Assembly (NCBI GenBank): GCA_037439425.1
Contig: JBBIWA010000015.1
Coordinates: forward strand, 32,852-96,851
Reading direction: 5' to 3'
DNA: 64,000 bases
Origin: JBBIWA01 sp037439425
GTDB lineage: Bacteria; Acidobacteriota; Blastocatellia; RBC074
Part shown: one piece after another, positions 33,828 to 42,693 of the stretch
How positions within the stretch are numbered: the first letter of the stretch is position 1
How the letters are laid out: each line of letters opens with the position of its first letter
The notes under the pieces: model-generated
The model's input: the letters and a program-made list of their open reading frames with translations, nothing else
Databases searched by the model: none
What the model was told of the DNA's origin: nothing
Program-made: the position numbers and the translations under genes

Positions 33828-33916
33828 CCCTGGGGGCGCACGCATCCTTGTGTGCTCATCTTCGAGCAGCGGGTCGGTGCCAAAGACCTGGCACGCTAGA
33901 AGCGTGCGCTCCCAGG
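33828..33916. repeat. REPIN-like palindromic element, copy B
   Basis: Begins CCCTGGGGGCGCACGC and ends GCACGCTAGAAGCGTGCGCTCCCAGG (last 16 bases GCGTGCGCTCCCAGGT). Two inverted hairpins are separated by a ~35-base spacer. CGGAAAAT precedes it, matching the flanks of copies C and D. It lies between the coiled-coil protein and the metalloprotease. Confidence 0.8.
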
Positions 33917-34086
33917 TCTTCATCATTTCTGGGCGTCTTCACGAGAGACCTGAAGAACTCCTCCGGGTAATGAAAGGATAACAGACCCTAAACCCAATGG
34001 CGCCGCGCGGCGCCTGCTTCTGGCGCCGTCGGCAAAGTTAGCGGCAAACTGAGAGCTTTGCTGCCCTTTCCTCAAGGAGCATCTTT

Positions 34087-36711
34087 ATGAAACGAATTGC
34101 TGTGACCGCTCTTTCGATAATTCTCGCCCTCTTTTCACCACTGATTTCGGCTGCCCCCCTGGCCAGGGCGCAGGATCCGCCGCCAGCTCAAGAACAGACC
34201 CGGCCTGAGCAAGAGCGGCCTGGCCGTCCTGACCAGCAGCCTGAAATCAAGCCCTACGACAGAGTCATTACCAAAGAAGCCAAATCCGATCCTGGAATCT
34301 TCACCGTCCATCAGCTCAAAGGGAGGCTCTATTACGAAATCCCGAAGAGCGAACTGGGCAAAGACTTCCTCTGGGTGAGCCAGATCGCCAAAACCACGCT
34401 TGGCGTTGGCTACGGCGGACAGGCCTTAGGCAACCGCGTCGTGCGCTGGGAACGCCACCACAATCGCGTGCTGCTGAGAAGCGTCTCTTATGAAATCGTG
34501 GCCGATGACAACCATCCCATCTCCCAAGCGGTGAAGGCAGCTAACAATGAGACGATCATCATGTCTTTCAACATCGAGGCCCTGGGCAAAGACGAGGCTC
34601 CGGTGATTGACGTGACGCGGCTGTTTACGACCGAGGTGGCGGAGTTCAGCGCCCGGACCCGGCTGCGCGCGCGGGGTTTTGATGCTTCCCGGTCGTTCAT
34701 CGAGCGCGTCGTGTCATTTCCAGAAAACATCGAGGTTGAAGCCACGCATACCTTCACCTCGCCGCCAGACGCGACCCCGCCCACAGCAGTGCCCACGCCT
34801 GTTCCAAGCCCCTTCTCGCAAACAGGAATGCGTCCCGGCAGCGCGACGGTGCTGATGCACTACAGCATGGTCAAGCTGCCCGAAAAACCGATGATGCCCC
34901 GCCTGTTTGACGAAAGAGTGGGTTACTTCTCAGTCCGGCAACTGGACTACAGTCGGGATGAACATCGCGCGCCGCAGCGCCGCTACATCACGCGCTGGCG
35001 GCTGGAAAAGAAAGACCCGAATGCTGCCTTGTCTGAGCCGGTCAAGCCCATTGTCTACTACATCGATCAGGCCACGCCCAAGAAGTGGGTACCGTACTTG
35101 AAACGCGGCGTCGAGAAGTGGCAGGCAGCATTTGAAGAGGCTGGATTCAAGAATGCCATCATCGCGCGCGAAGCGCCGAGCAAAGAGGAAGACCCGGATT
35201 GGAGTCCTGAAGATGCTCGCTACTCGGTCATCCGCTGGCTGCCCTCAACCATCGAGAATGCTTCCGGGCCGCACATCCACGATCCGCGCACGGGTGAGAT
35301 TCTGGAAGCCGACATTCAGTTCTATCACAACGTCATGAATCTGGTTCGCAGCTGGTATTTCTTGCAGGTTGGACCGCTCGATCCGAGCGCGCAGAAGTTC
35401 CCGCTGCCGGATGACCTGATGGGCCGGCTGCTTGAATACGTCACCGCTCACGAAGTCGGCCACACGCTCGGCTTCCAGCACAATATGAAGGCCAGCTCGA
35501 TGTATCCGCCGGAAAAACTGCGCGACCGCGAGTGGATGAAAAAGATGGGCCACACGCCGACGCTGATGGACTATTCGCGTTTCAACTACGTCGCGCAACC
35601 CGAAGACAAGATTGATCCGGCTGACTTGATCCCTGGCATTGGCCCATATGATAAGTGGGCGACGATGTGGGGCTATAAACCGATTCCGGGCGCTCAAACT
35701 CCAGATGACGAAAAGAAGACTCTCGATGAATGGGCCAGGGCGCAGGACACGACGCCGTGGCTGCGCTTTTCGACCTCTGGCTCGCGCGGCGCGGACCCGG
35801 GCGAGTTGACCGAAGCCGTAGGCGATGCCGACGCGATCAACTCAACGGCGCTGGGATTGAAGAACCTCGAACGAGTCGCCAATATGCTGCTTCCGGCAAC
35901 AACGACCAGACCGGGTGAACCCTATACCGAGCTGGAAGAGATCTACGGGCGCCTGCTGGGCCAGTGGGCTACAGAGTTAACTCACGTGACGGCCATCGTC
36001 GGCGGCTTCAATTCGCAGCAGAAGCACATCGGTCAGGATGGAGTGCGGTTTGTGCCGGTGCCGAAAGAGCGGCAGGCTGCAGCCGTGCGCTTCCTGAACG
36101 AGCACGCTTTCACCACGCCAACGTGGGCGATTAAGCCGGAGATACTCAGGCGGATCGAACCTAACGGCGCGCTCGACCGGATTAGAGCCAGCCAGCTGCG
36201 GGTGCTCAGTTCGCTGCTCAGTCCCGCGCGCTTCGCGCGGCTAGTCGAGCAGGAGGCGATTGATGGGCGCGCGGCTTACACCCCGCTTCAGTTTTTAGAA
36301 GACCTGCGCAAAGGCATCTGGAGCGAGCTTTATACAACTTCACCAGTGCGCATTGACGCTTATCGCCGCAATCTGCAACGGGCCTACATTGATCTGATTG
36401 CCAACCGGCTGAATGGGCGACCGGCGGTAACCGATGATCAGCGCCCCTTCCTGCGCGGCGAGCTGCAAGCGCTGGATCAGGCGATTGCGCGGGCGATAGC
36501 GCGAACGGCCAACCGCGAGACGCGGCTGCATCTAGAGGATGCGCGCGATCAGATTGCCAAAGCGCTGGATCCGAAATTTGCGCCGCCTGCGCCCGCTACA
36601 CCGACGCTGCCCTTCGGGCCGCCTGCTTTCAATGAGGAGTTTGATCCCTCCGATCCCAATGCGCCGTTTGTCTGCTGGCCCGATATGGCAGTGCGGCGAA
36701 CAGGCAACTAA
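34087..36711 (+). CDS. Secreted zinc metalloprotease (DUF5117/DUF4953 type)
   Basis: An 874-residue secreted peptidase. Signal peptide MKRIAVTALSIILALFSPLI and a Pro/Gln/Glu-rich linker (about 30-60) precede an N-terminal domain (DUF5117-like). The metzincin-like site is HEVGHTLGFQH (H455, E456, H459, H465; HExxHxxGxxH), in TAHEVGHTLGFQHNMKASSM, followed by LMDYSRFNYV, the Met-turn region. Large proteins of this build are common in Acidobacteriota and Bacteroidota. It degrades an unknown substrate in the periplasm or outside. ATG 34087 follows AAGGAG closely. Confidence 0.9.
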   Translation: MKRIAVTALSIILALFSPLISAAPLARAQDPPPAQEQTRPEQERPGRPDQQPEIKPYDRVITKEAKSDPGIFTVHQLKGRLYYEIPKSELGKDFLWVSQIAKTTLGVGYGGQALGNRVVRWERHHNRVLLRSVSYEIVADDNHPISQAVKAANNETIIMSFNIEALGKDEAPVIDVTRLFTTEVAEFSARTRLRARGFDASRSFIERVVSFPENIEVEATHTFTSPPDATPPTAVPTPVPSPFSQTGMRPGSATVLMHYSMVKLPEKPMMPRLFDERVGYFSVRQLDYSRDEHRAPQRRYITRWRLEKKDPNAALSEPVKPIVYYIDQATPKKWVPYLKRGVEKWQAAFEEAGFKNAIIAREAPSKEEDPDWSPEDARYSVIRWLPSTIENASGPHIHDPRTGEILEADIQFYHNVMNLVRSWYFLQVGPLDPSAQKFPLPDDLMGRLLEYVTAHEVGHTLGFQHNMKASSMYPPEKLRDREWMKKMGHTPTLMDYSRFNYVAQPEDKIDPADLIPGIGPYDKWATMWGYKPIPGAQTPDDEKKTLDEWARAQDTTPWLRFSTSGSRGADPGELTEAVGDADAINSTALGLKNLERVANMLLPATTTRPGEPYTELEEIYGRLLGQWATELTHVTAIVGGFNSQQKHIGQDGVRFVPVPKERQAAAVRFLNEHAFTTPTWAIKPEILRRIEPNGALDRIRASQLRVLSSLLSPARFARLVEQEAIDGRAAYTPLQFLEDLRKGIWSELYTTSPVRIDAYRRNLQRAYIDLIANRLNGRPAVTDDQRPFLRGELQALDQAIARAIARTANRETRLHLEDARDQIAKALDPKFAPPAPATPTLPFGPPAFNEEFDPSDPNAPFVCWPDMAVRRTGN

Positions 36712-36733
36712 CCGCCATCACCTTCACCACTCT

Positions 36734-36781
36734 GAAGAGGTGCGAAGAGAGAGCTTACCTGGCGCTCCTTCGCGCCTCTTC
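36734..36781 (+). terminator. GC-rich hairpin between protease and GH2 genes
   Basis: GAAGAGGTGCGAAG (36734-36747) pairs with CTTCGCGCCTCTTC (36768-36781), one mismatch. There is no clear T-run, so it may be an attenuating or stabilising hairpin rather than an intrinsic terminator. Confidence 0.4.
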
Positions 36782-36821
36782 TCTTCGGCAACCAAGTAAC
36801 TTCCGAGCCTGGAGCAAGATT

Positions 36822-38657
36822 ATGAGAGCAGATAAGGAGATTCGCTTCCAACTTCTCATGCTGGCGCTGCTGCTCTGCACAGCGGTGAGAGCTGAAGTGC
36901 GGAGCTCAAGTATTCCGCGCGCTGAACATCCCAATCCGATCTTTGCGCGCGCTGACTGGCAAACGCTCAACGGGCCTTGGGAGTTCGAGTTTGATGATCA
37001 GAATCGCGGCCTCGCAGAAGGCTGGCAGGCTGGCAGCAAACGTTTCACCCGAACCATTCAAGTCCCTTATGCCTTTCAGAGCCGCTTGAGCGGCATTGCC
37101 GATACTTCATTTCACGACGTCGTGTGGTATCGCCGGAGGGTGGAGATTCCCGAAAGCTTCCACCGCGGACGGCGCGTGATGCTGCACTTCGGCGCGGTAG
37201 ATTACGAAGCCACTGTTTGGGTCAATGGTGAGCACGCAGGCAACCATCGTGGCGGTCATGTCGGTTTTACCGTTGATATCACCGATCATCTCAAAGCTGG
37301 AGACAATGTGATCGTGGTGCGTGCCTGGGACCCTTCAACCGACCGCTCTATCCCGCGCGGCAAACAATACTGGCGTCTGCGCTCAGAATCCATCTGGTAC
37401 ACGCGCACGACGGGCATCTGGCAGCCGGTTTGGCTTGAAGCTGTTGACCCGGTCCACATCAAGCGGTTGCGCACCACGCCCAACATTGATGAGTCACAAG
37501 TGCACATCGAAGCCGCGCTCAGTAAGATGCTACCCGATCTTAAGCTGCGCGTGACGATCAGACTGGAGAACCAACTGCAAGCGCAGTCTGAAACTGCCGT
37601 GACCGGGTTGCGTCCGGCGACCGTCTTGAAACTTCAGACTCAGCGCTTGTGGAGTCCCGAACGGCCCACGCTCTACGATTTGACCGTCGAGCTAGTCGCG
37701 GCAGACGGCAAGGTGCTTGACCGCATCGAGAGCTATTTCGGCCAGCGCAAGGTCTCGGTGCACGATGGCAAAGTCTATCTCAATAATGCGCCGTACTATT
37801 TGAAGCTCGTGCTGGATCAGGGCTACTGGCCTGAGAGCCTGCTCACGCCCCCTTCAGACGAGGCGATTCAATACGACATCAAGATGACCAAAGCCTTCGG
37901 CCTGAACGGCGTGCGCAAGCACCAGAAGGTGGAAGACCCGCGCTGGCTCTACTGGGCTGACCGGCTGGGCCTGCTGGTGTGGGGCGAAATGGCCAATGCG
38001 CAGGAGTATCACGAAGAGTATGTCGCGCGCTTTCTGGATGAATGGCAGCAGGTCATCCTCCGCGATTACAACCATCCTGCGATCATCGCCTGGGTGCCGA
38101 TCAATGAGAGCTGGGGCGTGGGCCAGATCCTTACTAACCGCGCGCAGCAGGAACACGTCAAGACGCTCTACCACCTGACGCGCTCGCTAGATCAGACTCG
38201 ATTGGTGATAGACAATGATGGCTGGGAGCACACGGATGAGACTGATCTTTTCACGTTGCACGATTACGCACGCACGGGCGAAGAGCTGGCTGCGAAATAT
38301 AAAATCCTTGAAACCGACCGCAGCCGTATCCCGCGCAACGGGCGCGAGGCGTTAGCCTATGGCTACAAGTACAACGGCACACCGATTCTGATGACCGAAT
38401 TCGGCGGCATCGCTTACCGCACGGGCGCGCCAGCCGCGGAAAATGAATGGGGTTATGCAGGCATTGAGCCGACCAAAGAGGCGTTCCTCAGCCGGCTCAA
38501 TGGTCTGCTCAAAGCGCTGCGAGCCAATCCGGTCTTTGCCGGATTCTGCTACACGCAACTGACAGACGTCGAGCAGGAGATCAACGGGCTGATGAGCTAC
38601 GATCGCAAGCCCAAGGCTGATCCGGCGGAGTTAGCGAAGATCTTCAATCAGCGATAA
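36822..38657 (+). CDS. Glycoside hydrolase family 2
   Basis: A 611-residue exported glycosidase. Signal peptide LLMLALLLCTAVRAEV, then the GH2 sugar-binding domain (RADWQTLNGPWEFEF, VWYRRRVEIPE, VWVNGEHAGNHRGGHVGFTV), an Ig-like domain and the (beta/alpha)8 barrel. The acid/base is E429 in WVPINESWG (the standard NEP is NES here) and the nucleophile E526 in LMTEFGGIAY. It resembles bacterial beta-galactosidase/glucuronidase/mannosidase-like enzymes without the long beta-galactosidase tail. It follows the protease gene on the same strand, 110 bases downstream. Confidence 0.93.
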   Translation: MRADKEIRFQLLMLALLLCTAVRAEVRSSSIPRAEHPNPIFARADWQTLNGPWEFEFDDQNRGLAEGWQAGSKRFTRTIQVPYAFQSRLSGIADTSFHDVVWYRRRVEIPESFHRGRRVMLHFGAVDYEATVWVNGEHAGNHRGGHVGFTVDITDHLKAGDNVIVVRAWDPSTDRSIPRGKQYWRLRSESIWYTRTTGIWQPVWLEAVDPVHIKRLRTTPNIDESQVHIEAALSKMLPDLKLRVTIRLENQLQAQSETAVTGLRPATVLKLQTQRLWSPERPTLYDLTVELVAADGKVLDRIESYFGQRKVSVHDGKVYLNNAPYYLKLVLDQGYWPESLLTPPSDEAIQYDIKMTKAFGLNGVRKHQKVEDPRWLYWADRLGLLVWGEMANAQEYHEEYVARFLDEWQQVILRDYNHPAIIAWVPINESWGVGQILTNRAQQEHVKTLYHLTRSLDQTRLVIDNDGWEHTDETDLFTLHDYARTGEELAAKYKILETDRSRIPRNGREALAYGYKYNGTPILMTEFGGIAYRTGAPAAENEWGYAGIEPTKEAFLSRLNGLLKALRANPVFAGFCYTQLTDVEQEINGLMSYDRKPKADPAELAKIFNQR

Positions 38658-38667
38658 AGCCACAGGC

Positions 38668-38717
38668 CCGATAAAGCCCGATAAAGCCCGATAAAGCCCG
38701 ATAAAGCCCGATAAAGA
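38668..38717. repeat. Five tandem copies of CCCGATAAAG
   Basis: Exact 10-bp repeats at 38668, 38678, 38688, 38698 and 38708. The word CGATAAAG also occurs at 38652-38659, spanning the GH2 stop codon, so the array probably expanded from that site. It lies between the GH2 stop and the phosphatase start. Being 3' non-coding, copy number is free to vary. Confidence 0.9.
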
Positions 38718-38933
38718 AGGATGGAAGGCCGCAAGGACGAAGAGTGATGGGCCATTGCGGCCGCACCGCCCTCCTGCCACAGACTCTCGGTCAACTCTCA
38801 GAAACAGGTTGCTGTAAAACTTCTCCCCCACCACCCTCCCACCGGGTTGCTGCAACAGCTCAGCGCAGAGTATCGTATCACCTAGCAGGTGTTTCCTGAT
38901 ACTAGGGACAGAGGAATAGACCGGCGCATTGCA

Positions 38934-41210
38934 ATGTCAGGACAACAATCATCGCTGATCAGATGGTCGAGCAGTTTACTGCCAGCTACGCGCATGGGGT
39001 GGGCGATGGCGCTGGGCTTGCTGATCTGGCTCAGCAATTGGGTTCTCTCTGACGAGGCGACTGGAGCCATCTTCGGCAGCTGGTGGGTGAAGGCCGTTTG
39101 GGACCTCATGTCCGTGCTGGCCCTGATTCCGCTCCTTTACCTTCTCTTCAAAGGAATGCGGCGGGCGCTGAAAGGGGTGCTGTGGCGGCTGCGGCGGCGC
39201 TTGATCATCACCTACCTGCTGATCGGGGTGCTGCCGATGCTGCTGTTGCTGCTGCTGGTGGCCTTCAGCGGATACGCCATCCTGGTGCAATCAAGCACGG
39301 AGCTGGTGGCGCAGCAGTTGGAGGGTTACCTGGAACAGTCACAAGCCGCAGCGCAAGCCATCGCTCAAGAATTGAGTCGCGCTGAGTGGCGGCAGCTGGA
39401 GGCCCGCTGGTTGCGCCGCCAGTTGCAAAACCGCGCCGATGCTCTGGCTCCCATCTTTCCCGGGATCACGCTCACCATCCGTGAAGGCGAACGAGTGCGC
39501 GTGATGGTCTCAGGGCAATTGCCTGAATCCAGCGTTGATAAGCCTGCTGATGCTTCGGCCATCGAGTCCGCAGGCGAACCTAAAGCGATTGCTGGCTGGC
39601 CTCCGTGGCTGGTCGAAAGAGAGGGATTTCACGGTCTGGCGTTTGACCCGGAAGCTACCGGCCCGCATCGGGTCTACGCGCAGCACATCATCAAGACAGG
39701 CGAGTCCGGGGTTTTCCAGCTCAGTTATCCGATCGGCCCGGAACTGTCTGCTCATCTCAGCCACACGACCGGGCTGAGCGTCACGCCCGGTCGCGCTTCC
39801 TGGCGGGTGAGGCTAAACAGCAGCGGGCAGGCAGTATTTGAGCAAGTGCCGGGGCAGTCCTCGATCCTGGTAGGCGAAGGAGAAAATCCCTTCCAGGGCT
39901 ATCCGGTCCTGATGCCGATGAGTAACTGGAGCACAGGCGTCCGGATGGAGAGCGATGCTTTATTCATCAATCCCTCATTTCTGCTTCCTGAGCAGATCTA
40001 CAGGCGCTTAGCGCAACTCACCTCCGGCAATGTGATCGGCCAGGGGTTGGGCAATATCATCAAGTTTCTGGCCAGCGTCTTTCTGATCATCACCCTGCTG
40101 GCGATCATCTCAGCGGCTTTTCTGACCCGCTCGATCACTGGCGCCGTGCACAGTCTTTATCAAGGGACGAAACGGGTTGAGGCGGGTGATTTGGAGCACG
40201 AGATTCCTGTTGCCGGGGATGATCAGTTAAGCGCGCTGGCCCTCGCTTTCAACCAGATGACTCGCGCTGTGCGCGAGCTCCTGCGAGTTTCGGCCGAGAA
40301 GCAACGACTCGATCAAGAGATGAGGATTGCGGCAGAAGTTCAGGCGCGCCTTTTTCCGCGCGCCATTCCCCGCACCACAGCGCTCGAGATCGCGCCGGGC
40401 GTGTGCATCCCGGCACGTGAAGTGAGCGGAGACTATTACGATTTTTTTGAAGTCATCCCTGGCGTGATCGGGCTGGCTCTGGCCGATGTGTGTGGTAAAG
40501 GGATGTCAGCGGCACTGCTGATGGCCAATCTGCAGGCCAACTTGCGCAGCCAGGTGCAGGCCTATCGCGACGCTTATCCCGACAACAGTACCGCGCAGCG
40601 TAGCGACCGGCCAAAACCGGGAGCGGCAGCAACCGGCCACAGTACCGACAGCAGTAGCTGCCAGCCCAAAGCCGCTACCGAGAGCCCCGATCCCGGCCAA
40701 ATACTACCTCCCCAGGCTGAGTTGATCCGGCATTCAGTGCGGCGCATTGTGCAGCGCGCCAATCGGCAGATCAAGCAAGCTGCCACCTCAGCCAGCTTCG
40801 TGACGCTCTTTTACGCCGAGTTTGAAGAGTCATCCAGCCTGCTGCGCTACACCAACGCAGGGCACAATCCGCCACTATTGCTGCGCGCCAGACCCGCGGG
40901 TGAGTTAAGCGTAGAGCGACTCGAATGTGGCGGGACAGTGCTGGGTCTGTTTGAGGATGCCGAATACGAAGAGGCCGAGGTGAGGCTGGAGAGCGGCGAC
41001 GTGCTGGTCGTCTTTACTGATGGTCTCATTGAGGCGCGCAATCCTGCAGGTGAAGAATTCGGCGAAGCCCGCCTGCTCGAGTTGCTTACTGAGCAGGCTC
41101 ATCTGTCTGCGAGCGGGCTCGAAAAACTGATCTGGCAGTCAATGCAAAACTGGACCGCTGGGGCTGAGCAGGAAGATGACATGACTTTGCTCATCCTCAA
41201 AAAGGTCTGA
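38934..41210 (+). CDS. Membrane PP2C-type (SpoIIE) serine/threonine phosphatase with HAMP
   Basis: A 758-residue sensor phosphatase. Two helices near the N-terminus (GWAMALGLLIWLS..., VLALIPLLYLLF), a further helix (ITYLLIGVLPMLLLLLLV), an extracytoplasmic sensing part of about 250 residues, a helix (IIKFLASVFLIITLLAIIS), HAMP linker, then the SpoIIE domain: EMRIAAEVQARLFPR, EVSGDYYDFFEV, ALADVCGKGMSAALLMANLQ, YTNAGHNPPLLL and DDMTLLILKK. The Asp metal ligands are present. An unusual Ser/Pro/Thr-rich insert (YPDNSTAQRSDRPKPGAAAT and ~25 more residues) interrupts the domain after the LRSQVQAYRD helix. It probably dephosphorylates an anti-sigma antagonist. Start ATG 38934; GTG 38889 is less likely. 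Confidence 0.85.
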   Translation: MSGQQSSLIRWSSSLLPATRMGWAMALGLLIWLSNWVLSDEATGAIFGSWWVKAVWDLMSVLALIPLLYLLFKGMRRALKGVLWRLRRRLIITYLLIGVLPMLLLLLLVAFSGYAILVQSSTELVAQQLEGYLEQSQAAAQAIAQELSRAEWRQLEARWLRRQLQNRADALAPIFPGITLTIREGERVRVMVSGQLPESSVDKPADASAIESAGEPKAIAGWPPWLVEREGFHGLAFDPEATGPHRVYAQHIIKTGESGVFQLSYPIGPELSAHLSHTTGLSVTPGRASWRVRLNSSGQAVFEQVPGQSSILVGEGENPFQGYPVLMPMSNWSTGVRMESDALFINPSFLLPEQIYRRLAQLTSGNVIGQGLGNIIKFLASVFLIITLLAIISAAFLTRSITGAVHSLYQGTKRVEAGDLEHEIPVAGDDQLSALALAFNQMTRAVRELLRVSAEKQRLDQEMRIAAEVQARLFPRAIPRTTALEIAPGVCIPAREVSGDYYDFFEVIPGVIGLALADVCGKGMSAALLMANLQANLRSQVQAYRDAYPDNSTAQRSDRPKPGAAATGHSTDSSSCQPKAATESPDPGQILPPQAELIRHSVRRIVQRANRQIKQAATSASFVTLFYAEFEESSSLLRYTNAGHNPPLLLRARPAGELSVERLECGGTVLGLFEDAEYEEAEVRLESGDVLVVFTDGLIEARNPAGEEFGEARLLELLTEQAHLSASGLEKLIWQSMQNWTAGAEQEDDMTLLILKKV

Positions 41211-41344
41211 GGCCTGAAGTCTGGCCTGACTTTTTCTGGAACTTTCACAACAAGCTGGCGTGCAAGCGGGTAGGTCAAATCCTGGGTCGGGCTTTGCTGG
41301 TCTCGCAAAGCCGGCCGTCGCCGCAGATGAGAGAAAAGAGAGTG

Positions 41345-42367
41345 ATGAAATCAGTAGCATTTTGTTTGAGCTTGATAGGAACGGTTCTGCTGGCCGGTCA
41401 CAGCCATATGGCCGCAGCTCAATCGGGCAGAGTCAAAGTGGTAAATCCAACAGCGCAAACTCCCACTGCGCCGGCAGCAGGCGGTTACCTGGGTGTCTTT
41501 CTTGGCGATATCACTGATGAGCGAGCTAAAGAGTTGAAGCTGCCAGAAGTGCGCGGGGCGCTTATCGGGCGTGTAGTGGAAGAGAGTCCAGCGGCAAAAG
41601 CGGGGCTGCGCGCAGACGATGTGATTCTCAGTTACAACGGCGAGCGCGTCTTCAGCGCTTCGCAGATGCACCGGCTGCTGATGGAGACGCCGCCCGGACG
41701 CAAAGTCACGCTGGAGATTTATCGAGCGGGAGCGCGGCACCACATCGAAGTCACCATTGGAGAGCGGCCAGCATCACTGAAAGGCTTAAGCGCGAGCAAG
41801 ACCGACTATGAATCCCTACTCGAAGCGATTGATCGGCTGCGTGAGGAAGCCCAGGAATTGCGTCGCCAGTTCAAGGAAGAGGAAGCCAAGAAACTCCTAG
41901 AACAGGCCGAAGACCTGCGCCGGCATGCTGAAGAGCTCTACGGCGAGAAGAACCGGTTGCCGCAAGAGGGCAAGCTTTATGGCTTTGGAAGTAGCCCTGG
42001 CGGCAGATTCTTTTATGGCTTCGGGCAGCAGCGCTATGTGCTGGGAGTGAGTGTGGCTCCGCTCAGTGAGCAACTGGCGCAATATTTCAACGTCAAGGAT
42101 GGCCGGGGAGTGCTGATTACGGAAGTCGAAGCTAACAGCGCAGCCGAGCGTGCGGGCTTGAAAGCTGGTGATTGCATCACCGCCGTCAACGGCGAGCGCG
42201 TGAGCTCAGCGGCTGACCTGACGCGCCTGCTCAATGCGCCAGGTCAAGCAGAGAAAGCTGAGAAAGAAGTCGAAATTACTCTCGTGCGCGACCGCCAGGA
42301 ACAGATGATCAAGGTCAAGCCCGACCGGCGCGAAGTGCGCTATCCCAACCCGCTTCGCCGGAACTGA
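41345..42367 (+). CDS. Secreted double-PDZ protein
   Basis: A 340-residue exported protein with signal peptide MKSVAFCLSLIGTVLLAGHS. PDZ 1 (about 45-130) has the carboxylate loop GYLGVFLGDI, and GRVVEESPAAKAGLRADD. A central coiled coil (about 150-200: EELRRQFKEEEAKKLLEQ) links to PDZ 2 (about 225-325: YVLGVSVAPL, ANSAAERAGLKAGD). There is no trypsin-like or HtrA protease domain, so it is a scaffold or substrate-binding protein. It follows the phosphatase by 135 bases. ATG at 41345 is preferred over ATG 41327 because of the signal peptide and purine-rich GAGAAAAGAGAG before it. Confidence 0.85.
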   Translation: MKSVAFCLSLIGTVLLAGHSHMAAAQSGRVKVVNPTAQTPTAPAAGGYLGVFLGDITDERAKELKLPEVRGALIGRVVEESPAAKAGLRADDVILSYNGERVFSASQMHRLLMETPPGRKVTLEIYRAGARHHIEVTIGERPASLKGLSASKTDYESLLEAIDRLREEAQELRRQFKEEEAKKLLEQAEDLRRHAEELYGEKNRLPQEGKLYGFGSSPGGRFFYGFGQQRYVLGVSVAPLSEQLAQYFNVKDGRGVLITEVEANSAAERAGLKAGDCITAVNGERVSSAADLTRLLNAPGQAEKAEKEVEITLVRDRQEQMIKVKPDRREVRYPNPLRRN

Positions 42368-42428
42368 TGAGTTTAGTGTGTTTGGTGTGTTCAGGGTGAG
42401 GTGCCCGAGCGATCTCGGACACGATTTT

Positions 42429-42458
42429 GAGGAGGCACGATTGGCCTCCTCTTTTTTT
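42429..42458 (+). terminator. Intrinsic terminator after the double-PDZ gene
   Basis: GAGGAGGC (42429-42436) and GCCTCCTC (42444-42451) form a perfect 8-bp stem with a 7-base loop, followed by seven T (42452-42458). This is the clearest Rho-independent terminator in the window and closes the 31.9-42.4 kb plus-strand run. Confidence 0.92.
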
Positions 42459-42693
42459 GTTTGCTCTATGAACGACATAATGGCCCAGCGGTTCCAACGT
42501 CGCCACGTCAAAGAAGTGCAAGCGGCGATTGCGCTGTGTGGCCAGGATGATTCCTTGTGCCTCCTCCGTCTGAACTGGCACAATCGGGGAAGCAACGTCT
42601 TACTCGGCGGAGGTGATTACTTGCGCTTCGGGCGCTATGAGGATATAAAGGCACGGACATTCAGGTAAGTGCGGCTTTCGTTCAGAACATCTG
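42459..42693. other. Leader of the permease gene, possible old coding debris
   Basis: No plus-strand gene is supported. On the minus strand, 42469-42581 reads EEAQGIILATQRNRRLHFFD and VATLEPLGHYVV, which looks like one blade of a beta-propeller protein but has no extension on either side. It may be a gene scrap. The APC permease start lies at 42694. Confidence 0.35.
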
